Below, piece by piece: positions 7,683 to 14,018 of a stretch of DNA of 39,872 bases (position 1 is the stretch's first letter; each line of letters begins with the position of its first letter). Location of the stretch: the IMG/VR virus record IMGVR_UViG_3300025112_000054, positions 1-39,872 of that record. One strand, given 5' to 3'. A program made the translations under genes and the position numbers. The stretch is from a virus. The notes beneath the pieces are model-generated. The model made no database searches, was not told where the DNA came from, and worked only from the letters and a program-made list of their open reading frames with translations.

Positions 7683-7767
7683 TGGTACCCGAAGTGGGAT
7701 TCGAACCCACATTGTCCAAAGGACACGGTGTCTAAGACCGTCGGCTAAGCCGTTCGCCTACTCGGGC
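7683..7767 (-). tRNA. tRNA-Leu (TAG)
   Basis: Class II tRNA with long variable arm (GTCCTTTGGAC), perfect anticodon stem ACGGT/ACCGT, loop CTTAGAC (TAG), encoded CCA. Confidence 0.9.
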
Positions 7768-8156
7768 ATAATATTTGGTGTCAAAATATCTCTAACTGTT
7801 CTCATAAATATTGGTAAGTGATTTTCATCAACATGACATTTTCTTGCAGCATCTAAAAATTGATTTGCTGATCCTACCAATCTATGTTGATTTCCATTTT
7901 CTAATTCATCATCGATTAATTCGCAAAGAGCTTCAGGATCATCAACGCTTATTACACTCTTGCATTGAATAACTTCTGGTTCCTCATAGCCCCAATCTTC
8001 TAATTCTCTGATTACTCTATTTTTGAAACTTTCAGGCTCATTGTCTGGAACTAATCTATCTGGTGTTTCCATATAAACCCAAATAGTGCTAATTGCTTTC
8101 ATTCTTTTAGATTTATCTTTTGTTTCTCTGAATGTTACATAATAATAATCATCCAT
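7758..8156 (-). CDS. Hypothetical protein (132 aa)
   Basis: Unrecognised, acidic. Begins MDDYYYVTFRETKDKSKRMK; WGYEEPEVIQCK near residue 55 and a likely helical C-terminus. The stop TAG is formed by bases 8-10 of the downstream tRNA-Leu gene (T8, A9, G10), a 10-nt overlap. Confidence 0.65.
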   Translation of the reverse strand: MDDYYYVTFRETKDKSKRMKAISTIWVYMETPDRLVPDNEPESFKNRVIRELEDWGYEEPEVIQCKSVISVDDPEALCELIDDELENGNQHRLVGSANQFLDAARKCHVDENHLPIFMRTVRDILTPNIMPE

Positions 8157-8256
8157 TTTTACGGCCTTTTCAATTTGTCCAATAAGTTCTTAATCTTCTC
8201 GAATGTGCTTCGGCTATTTTAACTATTTCTTCTGATAAATAACAATTATTTGAGAG

Positions 8257-8329
8257 AGCATCACATGGGCTACGATCCCATTACCTCCTCGTTGGCAGCG
8301 AGGTGTTCTACCGATTGAACTAGTGATGC
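8257..8329 (-). tRNA. tRNA-Gly (GCC)
   Basis: Acceptor GCATCAC/GTGATGC perfect, anticodon stem CCTCG/CGAGG, loop CTGCCAA (GCC). The T-loop is ATCGTAG in place of TTCGAAT-type, so T54 is lost; CCA not encoded. Confidence 0.8.
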
Positions 8330-8330
8330 A

Positions 8331-8507
8331 TTAAAATGTGTTAAATCTCTTTGGTTCACCATTCTTATCAAAAACAAATTTATCATTCACTTCACCCACC
8401 CAAGCCTTCTTCTTGCCATATCTAATGAGCAAAACATTTTTCACTATAGCTCCATTATGAGTTCTATAATTTTGATCAGCTTTTACTCTCTTATTTGACT
8501 TTGGCAT
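8331..8507 (-). CDS. Small basic hypothetical protein (58 aa)
   Basis: ATG after GGGAGTTTCAG, 58 codons to TAA. Begins MPKSNKRVKADQNYRTHNGA; beta-like middle (NVLLIRYGKKKAWVGEV). No family recognised. The stop sits one base from the tRNA-Gly gene; the start overlaps the small zinc peptide gene at 8491. Confidence 0.6.
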   Translation of the reverse strand: MPKSNKRVKADQNYRTHNGAIVKNVLLIRYGKKKAWVGEVNDKFVFDKNGEPKRFNTF

Positions 8508-8586
8508 CTGAAACTCCCGTATAGTTACATTTTGGACAAAAACTTATATTTTGTATGAAGTAAATGAAGCCACAAGATGCCCGCAT
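8491..8586 (-). CDS. Possible zinc-binding peptide (31 aa)
   Basis: ATG lies 1 nt beyond the dUTPase stop (TAAGATG), with AGGA upstream. Encodes SCGFIYF followed by FCPKCNYTG, the second half of a typical zinc ribbon (CPxC). Small, but its place between dUTPase and the next gene, with overlaps, favours a real gene. Confidence 0.45.
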   Translation of the reverse strand: MRASCGFIYFIQNISFCPKCNYTGVSDAKVK

Positions 8587-8587
8587 C

Positions 8588-9091
8588 TTAATTTTTTCCT
8601 GTAGATCCAAATCCGCCGGATCCTCTTTCTGTTTCTTTGAGTTTAAAAACCTTTTCGAAATTGAATTGTTCTACTGGTGAGAAAACTAATTGTGCAATTC
8701 TATCACCTTGCTCTATGAAGAAAGCTTCAACTCCTAAATTCTGCAGTATAACTTTGATTTCACCTCTATAATCAGAATCAATAGTTCCCGGAGAATTCAA
8801 AACAAATACTCCTTGCTTAGCTGCTAATCCTGATCTACTTCTTACTTGTCCTTCATAACCTTTTGGAATTTCAACATGAATTCCTGTTGATATTATTCTT
8901 CTTTCGCCGCAAGGAATTGCTAATTTGAATGCATCTAATTCTTCTGCATGGTGTGGTGTCAATACATCAGCTCTTAAATCAATTCCCGAACTATTCTCTG
9001 TCTCGTAGGCTGGATCATTGTTGCGGGAATTATTCACTATCTTTATTGTCTTATAACCATATGAGCGACCAAAATTCCAATTGAATTTCAT
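8588..9091 (-). CDS. dut: dUTPase (trimeric dUTP diphosphatase)
   Basis: Hydrolyses dUTP to dUMP and pyrophosphate, keeping uracil out of phage DNA and feeding thymidylate synthase. 167 aa with all five family motifs in order: SGIDLRAD (1, residue 35), [11 protein letters not shown] (2, near 85), [11 protein letters not shown] (3, near 103), GDRIAQLVF (4, near 130) and [10 protein letters not shown] (5, near 157, the flexible P-loop-like tail). The N-terminal 25 residues are a short extension. ThyA (18911) supplies the next step. Confident. Confidence 0.95.
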   Translation of the reverse strand: MKFNWNFGRSYGYKTIKIVNNSRNNDPAYETENSSGIDLRADVLTPHHAEELDAFKLAIPCGERRIISTGIHVEIPKGYEGQVRSRSGLAAKQGVFVLNSPGTIDSDYRGEIKVILQNLGVEAFFIEQGDRIAQLVFSPVEQFNFEKVFKLKETERGSGGFGSTGKN

Positions 9092-9106
9092 CTTGTCTTT
9101 CTAATT

Positions 9107-9182
9107 TGGAGGTACGGGTGAGGATCGAACTCACGATCTGAGGGTTGCAACCTCGTGCCTTAAGCCTCTTGGCTACCGCACC
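9107..9182 (-). tRNA. tRNA-Cys (GCA)
   Basis: Loop TTGCAAC gives GCA. Discriminator T73 is the Cys identity base; acceptor GGTGCGG/CCGTACC; CCA encoded. Confidence 0.9.
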
Positions 9183-9192
9183 ATTATAAATA

Positions 9193-9278
9193 TGGAGCTA
9201 GGTCACGGACTCGAACCGTGGTGGAGATTTACTCGTCGCCTTACAAGGGCGGTACTGTCGCCGCTGAGCCAACCTAGC
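9193..9278 (-). tRNA. tRNA-Thr (TGT) with extended variable arm
   Basis: Perfect acceptor GCTAGGT/ACCTAGC, loop CTTGTAA (anticodon TGT), T-arm CACGG/CCGTG, CCA encoded. Between anticodon stem and T-arm lie about 16 nt with a 3-bp stem GAG/CTC. Such an arm is normal for Leu, Ser and Tyr but not Thr. The D-stem pairs poorly. The amino acid is read from the anticodon only. Confidence 0.7.
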
Positions 9279-9536
9279 TTAATTATCAAATTTACTAATT
9301 TCAACATCCAATTTATCAGCAACTGTCATTGACTGATCTGGATCGAAATTATCACAAACGTATTGTCTTGATGCATCTAAAATTTTTCCAATATCTATAG
9401 AAATTATAACTTGCCCATCTTCTAACAAGGGACATCTAAATTCCCAGAATCTTCCTTCGCTTAAGAACTCTGCATATTTGCAAGTGTTACAAGATTCTCT
9501 GTGATGTCGGAAATTAACATCTTTTTTAGCAAGCAT
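9279..9536 (-). CDS. Cys-rich hypothetical protein (85 aa)
   Basis: Contains SCNTCKYA near residue 15, FRCPLL near 33 and YVCDNFDP near 59: four cysteines placed to bind one metal ion or an Fe-S cluster. I have seen this CNTCKY...CDNF layout in other phage proteins without function. The stop codon touches tRNA-Thr with no gap. Confidence 0.65.
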   Translation of the reverse strand: MLAKKDVNFRHHRESCNTCKYAEFLSEGRFWEFRCPLLEDGQVIISIDIGKILDASRQYVCDNFDPDQSMTVADKLDVEISKFDN

Positions 9537-9558
9537 TTAATAACCTTTAGTTAATGGA

Positions 9559-9642
9559 AGGTAGGTAGAGGAATCGAACCCCTGGCTTTTGACACCCCCT
9601 CCGGGTTCAAACCGGATTGCAGACCTTTCCGCAGTACCTACC
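9559..9642 (-). tRNA. tRNA-Ser (TGA)
   Basis: Class II tRNA with long variable arm, anticodon stem TCCGG/CCGGA, loop TTTGAAC (TGA). The acceptor can extend to 9 bp (AAGGTAGGT); CCA position is off by one, so the mature end is unsure. Confidence 0.85.
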
Positions 9643-10308
9643 TTAAAATGGTATATCTTCATCCGGATTTGGATTATTGAAAAAATCAACTACCGGATCA
9701 GCTTTTTCTTCTGGACTTCCAACTCTGCATTGCTGTGCAATTTCTTCATGATCCCAAGGATCATCAACTCTTACTCTTTCAATCTGTCCTTCATCTGTCA
9801 GAACGGTAACCTCATTAACTTCTGGTCTTACATAATCAGGTGATCTAAAGCAATCAGTTAAATTATGCGTCGTAATCATATTCTGTACTGTAGTATTATA
9901 AAGATTACAATCTTCATATGATCTAAGAAATAAAGCTTGATTTTTTGCTGCTTGCGTGTCACACGCAATTCCTGCTGGTCTGAATAAAAATATTTCGTGT
10001 TCATATGGCTCAGGCCAGGGACCTAAGATGTTCTGATCATCGGATTTTTTTGTCTGATATGATAATTCTAAAGCTTCATCAAATAATCCCTTAGGAATAA
10101 TATATCTTGATGCATCATTCTGAATCATATAAGTTCTCTTACTACGAATGTATTCTGTTTTTGATCGAATATTTCTATAACCTGTTGCCAATCTATCTAT
10201 TCTACAATTGAGAAATTCACCGGACTTAAGAGCTCTATAGTTGAATATTTTAGTTGCTCCATTATCAGATTCAGATCTCATACATTTTACTGACAAATTC
10301 TTATACAT
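9643..10308 (-). CDS. Hypothetical protein (221 aa), possible ssDNA/RNA-related
   Basis: The open frame runs back into tRNA-Leu, so I take ATG at 10308 (AAAGG upstream), giving MYKNLSVKCMR. No family recognised. WPEPYEHEIFLFRPAGIACD near residue 110 looks like a structured core. The C-terminus is very acidic with a final NPNPDEDIPF, which resembles the tail of SSB proteins (DDDIPF type) that recruits partner proteins. The tail similarity is seen; any SSB-like role is speculation. The stop abuts tRNA-Ser. Confidence 0.6.
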   Translation of the reverse strand: MYKNLSVKCMRSESDNGATKIFNYRALKSGEFLNCRIDRLATGYRNIRSKTEYIRSKRTYMIQNDASRYIIPKGLFDEALELSYQTKKSDDQNILGPWPEPYEHEIFLFRPAGIACDTQAAKNQALFLRSYEDCNLYNTTVQNMITTHNLTDCFRSPDYVRPEVNEVTVLTDEGQIERVRVDDPWDHEEIAQQCRVGSPEEKADPVVDFFNNPNPDEDIPF

Positions 10309-10325
10309 ATTCTTCCTTTCGTGTA

Positions 10326-10414
10326 TGGTAGCCAAGAAGGGATTCGAACCCTTAAGGAGATTAATCGTCCAGCAGGGTTTAAGCCTACCGCGTTTGCCAT
10401 TTCGCCACTTGGCC
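10326..10414 (-). tRNA. tRNA-Leu (TAA)
   Basis: Class II tRNA; acceptor GGCCAAG/CTTGGCT, loop CTTAAAC (TAA), long variable arm, encoded CCA. Confidence 0.9.
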
Positions 10415-10415
10415 A

Positions 10416-10574
10416 TTAGTTTTTATAAGCATATTTCTTTATGAAACTCTCTTGCCTCTTCTTCTTTTTCAGTTCTTTTATGCAATCACAAATTCGTCTT
10501 CCACAATCTCGACAATATTTGAACCCCGCCACCAATGCTATAACCAATGCAACTTCTAATCCACAATAAATCAT
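10416..10574 (-). CDS. Small membrane protein with zinc-ribbon-like motif (52 aa)
   Basis: ATG overlaps the stop of the 129-aa gene (TGATG), so translation is coupled. Residues 4-18 are hydrophobic (CGLEVALVIALVAGF), followed by YCRDCGRRICDC, a four-Cys cluster, and a basic tail. No family recognised. Confidence 0.6.
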   Translation of the reverse strand: MIYCGLEVALVIALVAGFKYCRDCGRRICDCIKELKKKKRQESFIKKYAYKN

Positions 10575-10963
10575 CAATCTAATCTACTTTCTGCGTGTGC
10601 TGCAATCCCTGCCAGCTGGAAAATCTCTGCCATTTTATTGGCGTGAACTTTCTTCCTCTCATAGCTTTGATTGTGATCCGAAATCCAGATATATACGCCA
10701 CCATAGTAATGTTTCTCGGCTAAACCTTCATTTTTTAACCACTTAGCGAACGAAGAATTGCCCGGTTTGACGATTACAGATGCAAACCCACAGAGCCCGT
10801 CTGGGACGACATACTCATTTCCCTTTGGATTCTTATCACAGAAGCTTCCTACGGTTGTCAGAACGGTCATGGGCTGTGGTGTGTGTGCCCTGGCAGCTTT
10901 GAAGCCTTCATCATAACCATTCATAAACAAGCGTTTCCATTTTTCATCATTATTTACTGGCAT
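10574..10963 (-). CDS. Hypothetical protein (129 aa)
   Basis: Unrecognised; mixed alpha-beta look, with FASVIVKPGNSSFAKWL near residue 60 and GGVYIWI near 90. The ATG has a strong TAAGGAGATAGA leader and is the first gene after promoter copy B (11008..11037). Coupled to the 52-aa gene downstream. Confidence 0.65.
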   Translation of the reverse strand: MPVNNDEKWKRLFMNGYDEGFKAARAHTPQPMTVLTTVGSFCDKNPKGNEYVVPDGLCGFASVIVKPGNSSFAKWLKNEGLAEKHYYGGVYIWISDHNQSYERKKVHANKMAEIFQLAGIAAHAESRLD

Positions 10964-11007
10964 TCTATCTCCTTAGTCTAAAACCATTTAATTATATTCT
11001 GTATATA

Positions 11008-11047
11008 AATATAATCAATCTAGAGGCGATTGTAAACCTAAAACCAA
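11008..11047 (-). promoter_or_regulatory. Phage promoter, conserved family (copy B)
   Basis: GTTTAC, 18-nt spacer, TATATT on the minus strand, with upstream TTTTGGTTTTAG. Drives the gene at 10963. Confidence 0.75.
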
Positions 11048-11104
11048 AATAAAACTAGGGTGACCCAAAGTTTTTCAATCTTTATATTGTGTAGTTCATT
11101 AAAG

Positions 11105-11180
11105 TGGACCCTTCGGCGAGATTCAAACTCACATCTACTTGATTCGTATTCAAGCGTTTTGTTCATTAAACTACGAAGGG
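11105..11180 (-). tRNA. tRNA-Arg (ACG)
   Basis: Perfect acceptor CCCTTCG/CGAAGGG, anticodon stem CTTGA/TCAAG, loop ATACGAA (ACG), CCA encoded. Confidence 0.9.
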
Positions 11181-11196
11181 TTATAATGAATCAAAA

Positions 11197-11303
11197 GAAA
11201 ATCTAGTAGAGTAAAAGCCCCTAAAGGCATTCCCCTCATATGGTGGGGAACATCGGAATTGAACCGGAAGTAACTCTTGTCTATTGCTATCTAATTTTTT
11301 CCG
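11197..11303 (-). ncRNA. Structured RNA, module 5: circularly permuted tRNA mimic (candidate Y RNA)
   Basis: Read on the minus strand. AGCAA, then P1 TAG/CTA, P2 AGAGT/ACTCT and TACTTC, exactly the elements of the four modules at 32.2-32.8 kb. Inside P2 come a T-arm (CGG-TTCAATT-CCG), an acceptor-like 7-bp stem (GTTCCCC/GGGGAAT) whose strands are joined by a loop ACCATATGA containing CCA, and a short D-arm-like hairpin (GCC-TTTAGG-GGC). This is the cyclic order of a tRNA opened at the anticodon, with the P2 stem in its place. The outer flanks GAAAA..TAG and CTA..TTTTC also pair. tRNA-Lys upstream and tRNA-Arg downstream could release it (11181..11377) by normal tRNA processing. Confidence 0.65.
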
Positions 11304-11377
11304 GGGCGAGCTAGACGAGTTTGGTATCTAGGCGTGATCCTCTGCTATTGGTTATTCACAGACATCGTCCTCAAATG

Positions 11378-11452
11378 TGGTAGGGGCACAGAGAATCGAA
11401 CTCTGGTTACCGATTTAAAAGACCGGTACTTTCTCCACTAAGTTATACCCCC
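11378..11452 (-). tRNA. tRNA-Lys (TTT), copy 1
   Basis: Acceptor GGGGGTA/TGCCCCT, anticodon stem CCGGT/ATCGG, loop CTTTTAA (TTT), CCA encoded. Confidence 0.9.
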
Positions 11453-11459
11453 AAATTTT

Positions 11460-11537
11460 TGGTGGACCGGGAGGGAATTGAACCCCCATACTCTCGCTTA
11501 AAAGGCGAATCCTAAAGCCAGTTTTTGCTACCGATCC
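11460..11537 (-). tRNA. tRNA-Lys (TTT), copy 2
   Basis: Perfect acceptor GGATCGG/CCGGTCC, anticodon stem TTCGC/GCGAG, loop CTTTTAA (TTT), CCA encoded. Sequence differs clearly from copy 1, so not a recent duplication. Confidence 0.9.
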
Positions 11538-11543
11538 ATATTT

Positions 11544-11714
11544 CTATGTGTAATCTCGCCAGTCGCTATGTCGTATTCTTTCTGGGTCTTTGCCCATTCT
11601 AACTGCTAATTTTGCTCTCGATCTTTCTTCTCTTCTTCTTGATCGTTTAAAATCTGAAGGAACTGACAATACTGACTTTCTAATATCTGGTTGATCTTTT
11701 CGTGTATTGCTCAT
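11544..11714 (-). CDS. Small basic protein (56 aa)
   Basis: ATG to TAG, begins MSNTRKDQPDIRKSVLSV and has a strongly basic middle (KRSRRREERSRAK). No family recognised; charge suggests nucleic-acid binding. Follows directly after the possible frameshifted tail of the 11792 gene. Confidence 0.55.
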   Translation of the reverse strand: MSNTRKDQPDIRKSVLSVPSDFKRSRRREERSRAKLAVRMGKDPERIRHSDWRDYT

Positions 11715-11791
11715 TATGTTTTTATCTAATCCTTGAAGGTCCTTGTTTCTTCACCTGGGTTTCTAAATGACTGATTCTAAGTCGTAATCGA

Positions 11792-12022
11792 TCAATTTTT
11801 TTTTACACTCTTTTCGTGTTCAGATTCTTTGTCTTCATACAACTTTATTTGACCTTTTATTTCATCTATAACTGAAGTGACTGCTGCAATCTGAATATTC
11901 TTAAATGGATTATCTTTGACTTTCTCTTTCTTTAATTCTCTCTTCCACAACGAGAAGTTTTCTAACCACTTTTTCGATTGCATCAATTGTTTCTTATTCT
12001 TTATTAAAACACTCATTCCCAT
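11792..12022 (-). CDS. Coiled-coil protein, possible frameshift at an A9 run
   Basis: 76 aa, charged and helical (MSVLIKNKKQLMQSKKWLEN..., SVIDEIKGQIKLYEDKESEHEK). It ends VKKN-stop on a run of nine A. In a neighbouring frame the coiled coil would continue as IDRLRLRISHLETQVKKQG to a stop near 11718. So either RNA polymerase or ribosome slippage makes a longer form, or a one-base change has truncated the gene. No family recognised. Confidence 0.6.
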   Translation of the reverse strand: MGMSVLIKNKKQLMQSKKWLENFSLWKRELKKEKVKDNPFKNIQIAAVTSVIDEIKGQIKLYEDKESEHEKSVKKN

Positions 12023-12038
12023 CAGATTATCCTTTTAT

Positions 12039-12112
12039 TGGTCAGTGAATAAGGAATCGAACCTTAGAAACACGGGCCACAACCGTGCGCCTTACCACTT
12101 GGCTATTCACTG
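12039..12112 (-). tRNA. tRNA-His (GTG)
   Basis: Acceptor CAGTGAA/TTCACTG, anticodon stem CACGG/CCGTG, loop TTGTGGC (GTG), CCA encoded. Bases -1 and 73 are both A instead of the bacterial G(-1):C73 pair. Confidence 0.85.
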
Positions 12113-12132
12113 TAAAAATTTACTCACACATA

Positions 12133-12306
12133 TTATCCATACAACTTAATCAATCTATTTATTTGTCTGCTATTTCTCGTCAAAACAGGAGTGCTGTGAA
12201 CACCCACGACTTTCATTACTCTGTTCTTATTTTTCTTTGGAACCAATCTTTCGACTGTGATAACTCCTCTTGAAAAATCTGGAGATGTGACGTAATCAAC
12301 TTTCAT
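12133..12306 (-). CDS. Small hypothetical protein (57 aa)
   Basis: Strong AGGAGG leader 7 nt before ATG. Begins MKVDYVTSPDFSRGVITV; basic and beta-rich. No family recognised. Flanked by tRNA-Gln and tRNA-His. Confidence 0.65.
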   Translation of the reverse strand: MKVDYVTSPDFSRGVITVERLVPKKNKNRVMKVVGVHSTPVLTRNSRQINRLIKLYG

Positions 12307-12325
12307 CGTATTACCCTCCTATGTT

Positions 12326-12403
12326 TGGAAGTCCCGGTCAGATTCGAACTGACAAGCTCCAGAGTCAAAGTCTGGTGTCATGACCATTAGACGCTACGGG
12401 ACA
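12326..12403 (-). tRNA. tRNA-Gln (TTG)
   Basis: Anticodon stem CCAGA/TCTGG, loop CTTTGAC (TTG). T1-T72 mismatch at the acceptor end, in line with the weak 1-72 pair of Gln tRNAs; CCA encoded. Confidence 0.85.
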
Positions 12404-12417
12404 ATATCTTAATTAAG

Positions 12418-12504
12418 CTCCGGAGCCAGGGATCGAACCTGGTTAAACCTTATAAGGGCCTCTTGGTTAACAGCCAAGCGCTCTGCCAATTGAGCTACTC
12501 CGAA
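12418..12504 (-). tRNA. tRNA-Asn (GTT) with extended variable arm
   Basis: Acceptor TTCGGAG/CTCCGGA, canonical D-arm AGCTC..GAGC, anticodon stem CTTGG/CCAAG, loop CTGTTAA (GTT), T-arm CCAGG/CCTGG. Between anticodon stem and T-arm lie 19 nt including palindromic CCTTATAAGG, where Asn tRNAs normally have 5. Discriminator G; no CCA. Confidence 0.8.
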
Positions 12505-12561
12505 ACACTTCATAAATATATTTGAATCCTTTTTTTACATTATTTTACAACATTTTGTGTA

Positions 12562-12636
12562 TGGTAGGAGGACAGGGAATCGAACCCTGGTTTTGGGTTT
12601 AGAAGACCCGTGTTCTTTCCGTTGAACTACCCTCCC
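12562..12636 (-). tRNA. tRNA-Arg (TCT)
   Basis: Acceptor GGGAGGG/TCCTCCT, loop CTTCTAA (TCT), CCA encoded. Reads AGA, a codon used heavily in AT-rich phage genes. Confidence 0.9.
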
Positions 12637-12671
12637 ATAATTTCAAAATATCCGAACGTATCTTCCCTCGG

Positions 12672-13073
12672 CTAGCCGTGGCCTTTTACACAACACCACT
12701 TTTCTTCTTTTGCAGTCCAGATATAAAGATAATCAACTGAACCAAATGTATCATTGATTGCTAGTTTAAAACTTTCTACACAATATTTATCTACTGTCAA
12801 ATCTGTTATGCTTAATTCTTCTCCTCTATCTCTATGATAGGCTACCGTATATCCTTCTACAGGATCTTTCCAGGTGTGTCCTTCTGGTTTTGTAATTTCT
12901 ACATCGAGCGAACTTAAATCTCCAAGTGCAATTAAAGCATCAATTTTTTCTTGATCAGTATAGTGTTCTTGAAGAATCCTGCCAACATGATCTGGATAAC
13001 CGTCATAATGACAATAAATTGCTTTTACTTTTCCATCAGATAATTGAGCTGCTATAACACTTCGTGTAGACAT
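12672..13073 (-). CDS. Conserved phage protein of unknown function
   Basis: 133 aa. The N-terminal pattern MSTRSVIAAQLSDGK..AIYCHYDGYPDHVG.IL..HY recurs in proteins of many phages and some bacteria, with no assigned function that I know. It continues with an ALGDLSSL segment. C-terminus WTAKEEKWCCVKGHG has two adjacent cysteines. Lies among tRNAs. Confidence 0.7.
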   Translation of the reverse strand: MSTRSVIAAQLSDGKVKAIYCHYDGYPDHVGRILQEHYTDQEKIDALIALGDLSSLDVEITKPEGHTWKDPVEGYTVAYHRDRGEELSITDLTVDKYCVESFKLAINDTFGSVDYLYIWTAKEEKWCCVKGHG

Positions 13074-13102
13074 TTGAAACCTTTCTTAGAGTTTATTTGG
13101 CC

Positions 13103-13165
13103 AGGGAGTTTTGAACCGGTGTGCAATCCATTACACTATATGTAAAATTTCATTGACTATTTTTT
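13103..13165 (-). pseudogene. tRNA remnant lacking an anticodon arm
   Basis: On the minus strand a D-arm-like stretch (TAGTGTAATGGATTGCAC) runs straight into a T-arm-like GGTTCAAAACT and an end TGGCCA. The anticodon arm and 5' acceptor strand are missing. Looks like a tRNA gene with an internal deletion. Confidence 0.45.
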
Positions 13166-13249
13166 GGTGGGCAGTGAGGGATTTGAACCCCCAAAGTCCG
13201 AAGACAAGAGTTTTACAGACTCTCAGCTTTACCGTTTGCATAACTACCC
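13165..13249 (-). tRNA. tRNA-Tyr (GTA)
   Basis: Class II tRNA with variable arm GTCTTCGGAC, anticodon stem AGAGT/ACTCT, loop CTGTAAA (GTA), acceptor GGGTAGT/ACTGCCC, CCA encoded. First gene after promoter copy C. Confidence 0.9.
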
Positions 13250-13277
13250 ATATGTTCCTATTAATGATTGTGTATAT

Positions 13278-13317
13278 AATATAACAAATCTGAGACCGAT
13301 AGTAAACATAAAACCAA
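13278..13317 (-). promoter_or_regulatory. Phage promoter, conserved family (copy C)
   Basis: GTTTAC, 18-nt spacer ending CAGATTTGT, TATATT on the minus strand; upstream TTGGTTTTAT. Placed to transcribe tRNA-Tyr and the genes below it. Confidence 0.7.
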
Positions 13318-13319
13318 TT

Positions 13320-13490
13320 TTATTTCAATCTTTTTTGCCTCATTATTTCGTGATATTCCTTATCATCTTCATCATCCTCGAATTCGATGTTTTTCGACGA
13401 TCTTCGATCTCTTCTGTTTTCATTCTTTCTTTCCGAACGAGTTAACTTGAAATCTTCTTCTTCCATATCACGACTTTTGCTGCGGTTCAC
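13320..13490 (-). CDS. Small highly charged protein (56 aa)
   Basis: The open frame runs back into tRNA-Glu, so I place the start at GTG 13490, 6 nt after AGGAG. Encodes NRSKSRDMEEEDFKLTRSER, a basic part, then an acidic EFEDDEDDKEY. Low complexity; no family recognised. Confidence 0.5.
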   Translation of the reverse strand: MNRSKSRDMEEEDFKLTRSERKNENRRDRRSSKNIEFEDDEDDKEYHEIMRQKRLK

Positions 13491-13510
13491 TTTGTACTCC
13501 TGTGTTAATG

Positions 13511-13585
13511 TGGTAACCCGGAAGGGAATTGAACCCTCGTCATTAAGTTGAAAGCCTAATGTCCTAACCATTGAACGACCGGGTC
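13511..13585 (-). tRNA. tRNA-Glu (TTC), copy 1
   Basis: Acceptor GACCCGG/CCGGGTT, loop CTTTCAA (TTC), CCA encoded. Confidence 0.9.
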
Positions 13586-13592
13586 ATAAATT

Positions 13593-13667
13593 TGGTGACG
13601 GTGACGAGATTTGAACTCGCAGTTACTTGGTTGAAAGCCAGGTCGGGTGTACTTTCCCTACACCGTC
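13593..13667 (-). tRNA. tRNA-Glu (TTC), copy 2
   Basis: Perfect acceptor GACGGTG/CACCGTC, loop CTTTCAA (TTC) with one C-A mismatch in the anticodon stem, CCA encoded. Its body differs from copy 1 and is closer to the Asp tRNA at 14019 (same T-arm GCGAG/CTCGT). Confidence 0.85.
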
Positions 13668-13917
13668 ATATAATCTTTTTATTGTCGTATACTTTCTGAG
13701 TATATTCTGTAAGGACTATGTAGCATGAATCTGTCTTCATTTTGTCCATTAACTTTTTGCCTGATATTACTGATTCTGGTATTCTTCTATGAACTATAAT
13801 ATCATATTCATATTCATCTCTTACTAGTTCAATATTTTGATACCATTCAGATGTAGTGAAAAATTCACCATCACTATCTTCACATAAGTATTTATATACC
13901 GCAGTATTGTGTTTCAT
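13666..13917 (-). CDS. Hypothetical protein (83 aa)
   Basis: Start taken at ATG 13917 (AAAGG upstream), because the longer frame runs through two tRNAs. Begins MKHNTAVYKYLCEDSDGEFF; unrecognised. The stop TGA shares two bases with the tRNA-Glu 5' end. Confidence 0.6.
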   Translation of the reverse strand: MKHNTAVYKYLCEDSDGEFFTTSEWYQNIELVRDEYEYDIIVHRRIPESVISGKKLMDKMKTDSCYIVLTEYTQKVYDNKKII

Positions 13918-13935
13918 TACAACCTTTCTAAGTTT

Positions 13936-14012
13936 TGGCCCAGGGGAGGGGAATCGAACCCCCGATTCGCTTGGTAGACAACCAAGTGCATATTCCTTCT
14001 TGCTACCCCCAG
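13936..14012 (-). tRNA. tRNA-Asp (GTC), copy 1
   Basis: Anticodon stem CTTGG/CCAAG, loop TTGTCTA (GTC), discriminator G as expected for Asp, CCA encoded. Two wobble pairs in the acceptor. Confidence 0.85.
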
Positions 14013-14018
14013 ACAAAT

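Noticed and set aside
8185-8262. Short open stretch LSEEIVKIAEAHSRRLRTYW after the 132-aa gene
   Set aside because: No start codon in frame before the tRNA-Gly gene; could be a gene remnant, but too little remains to call.
11197-11303. A circularly permuted two-piece tmRNA
   Set aside because: The T-arm and closed acceptor fit, but there is no tag reading frame, no conserved tmRNA D-loop (GGATTCGAC) and only about 55 nt before the next tRNA. The shared AGCAA/UACUUC signature links it to the Ro60 array instead.
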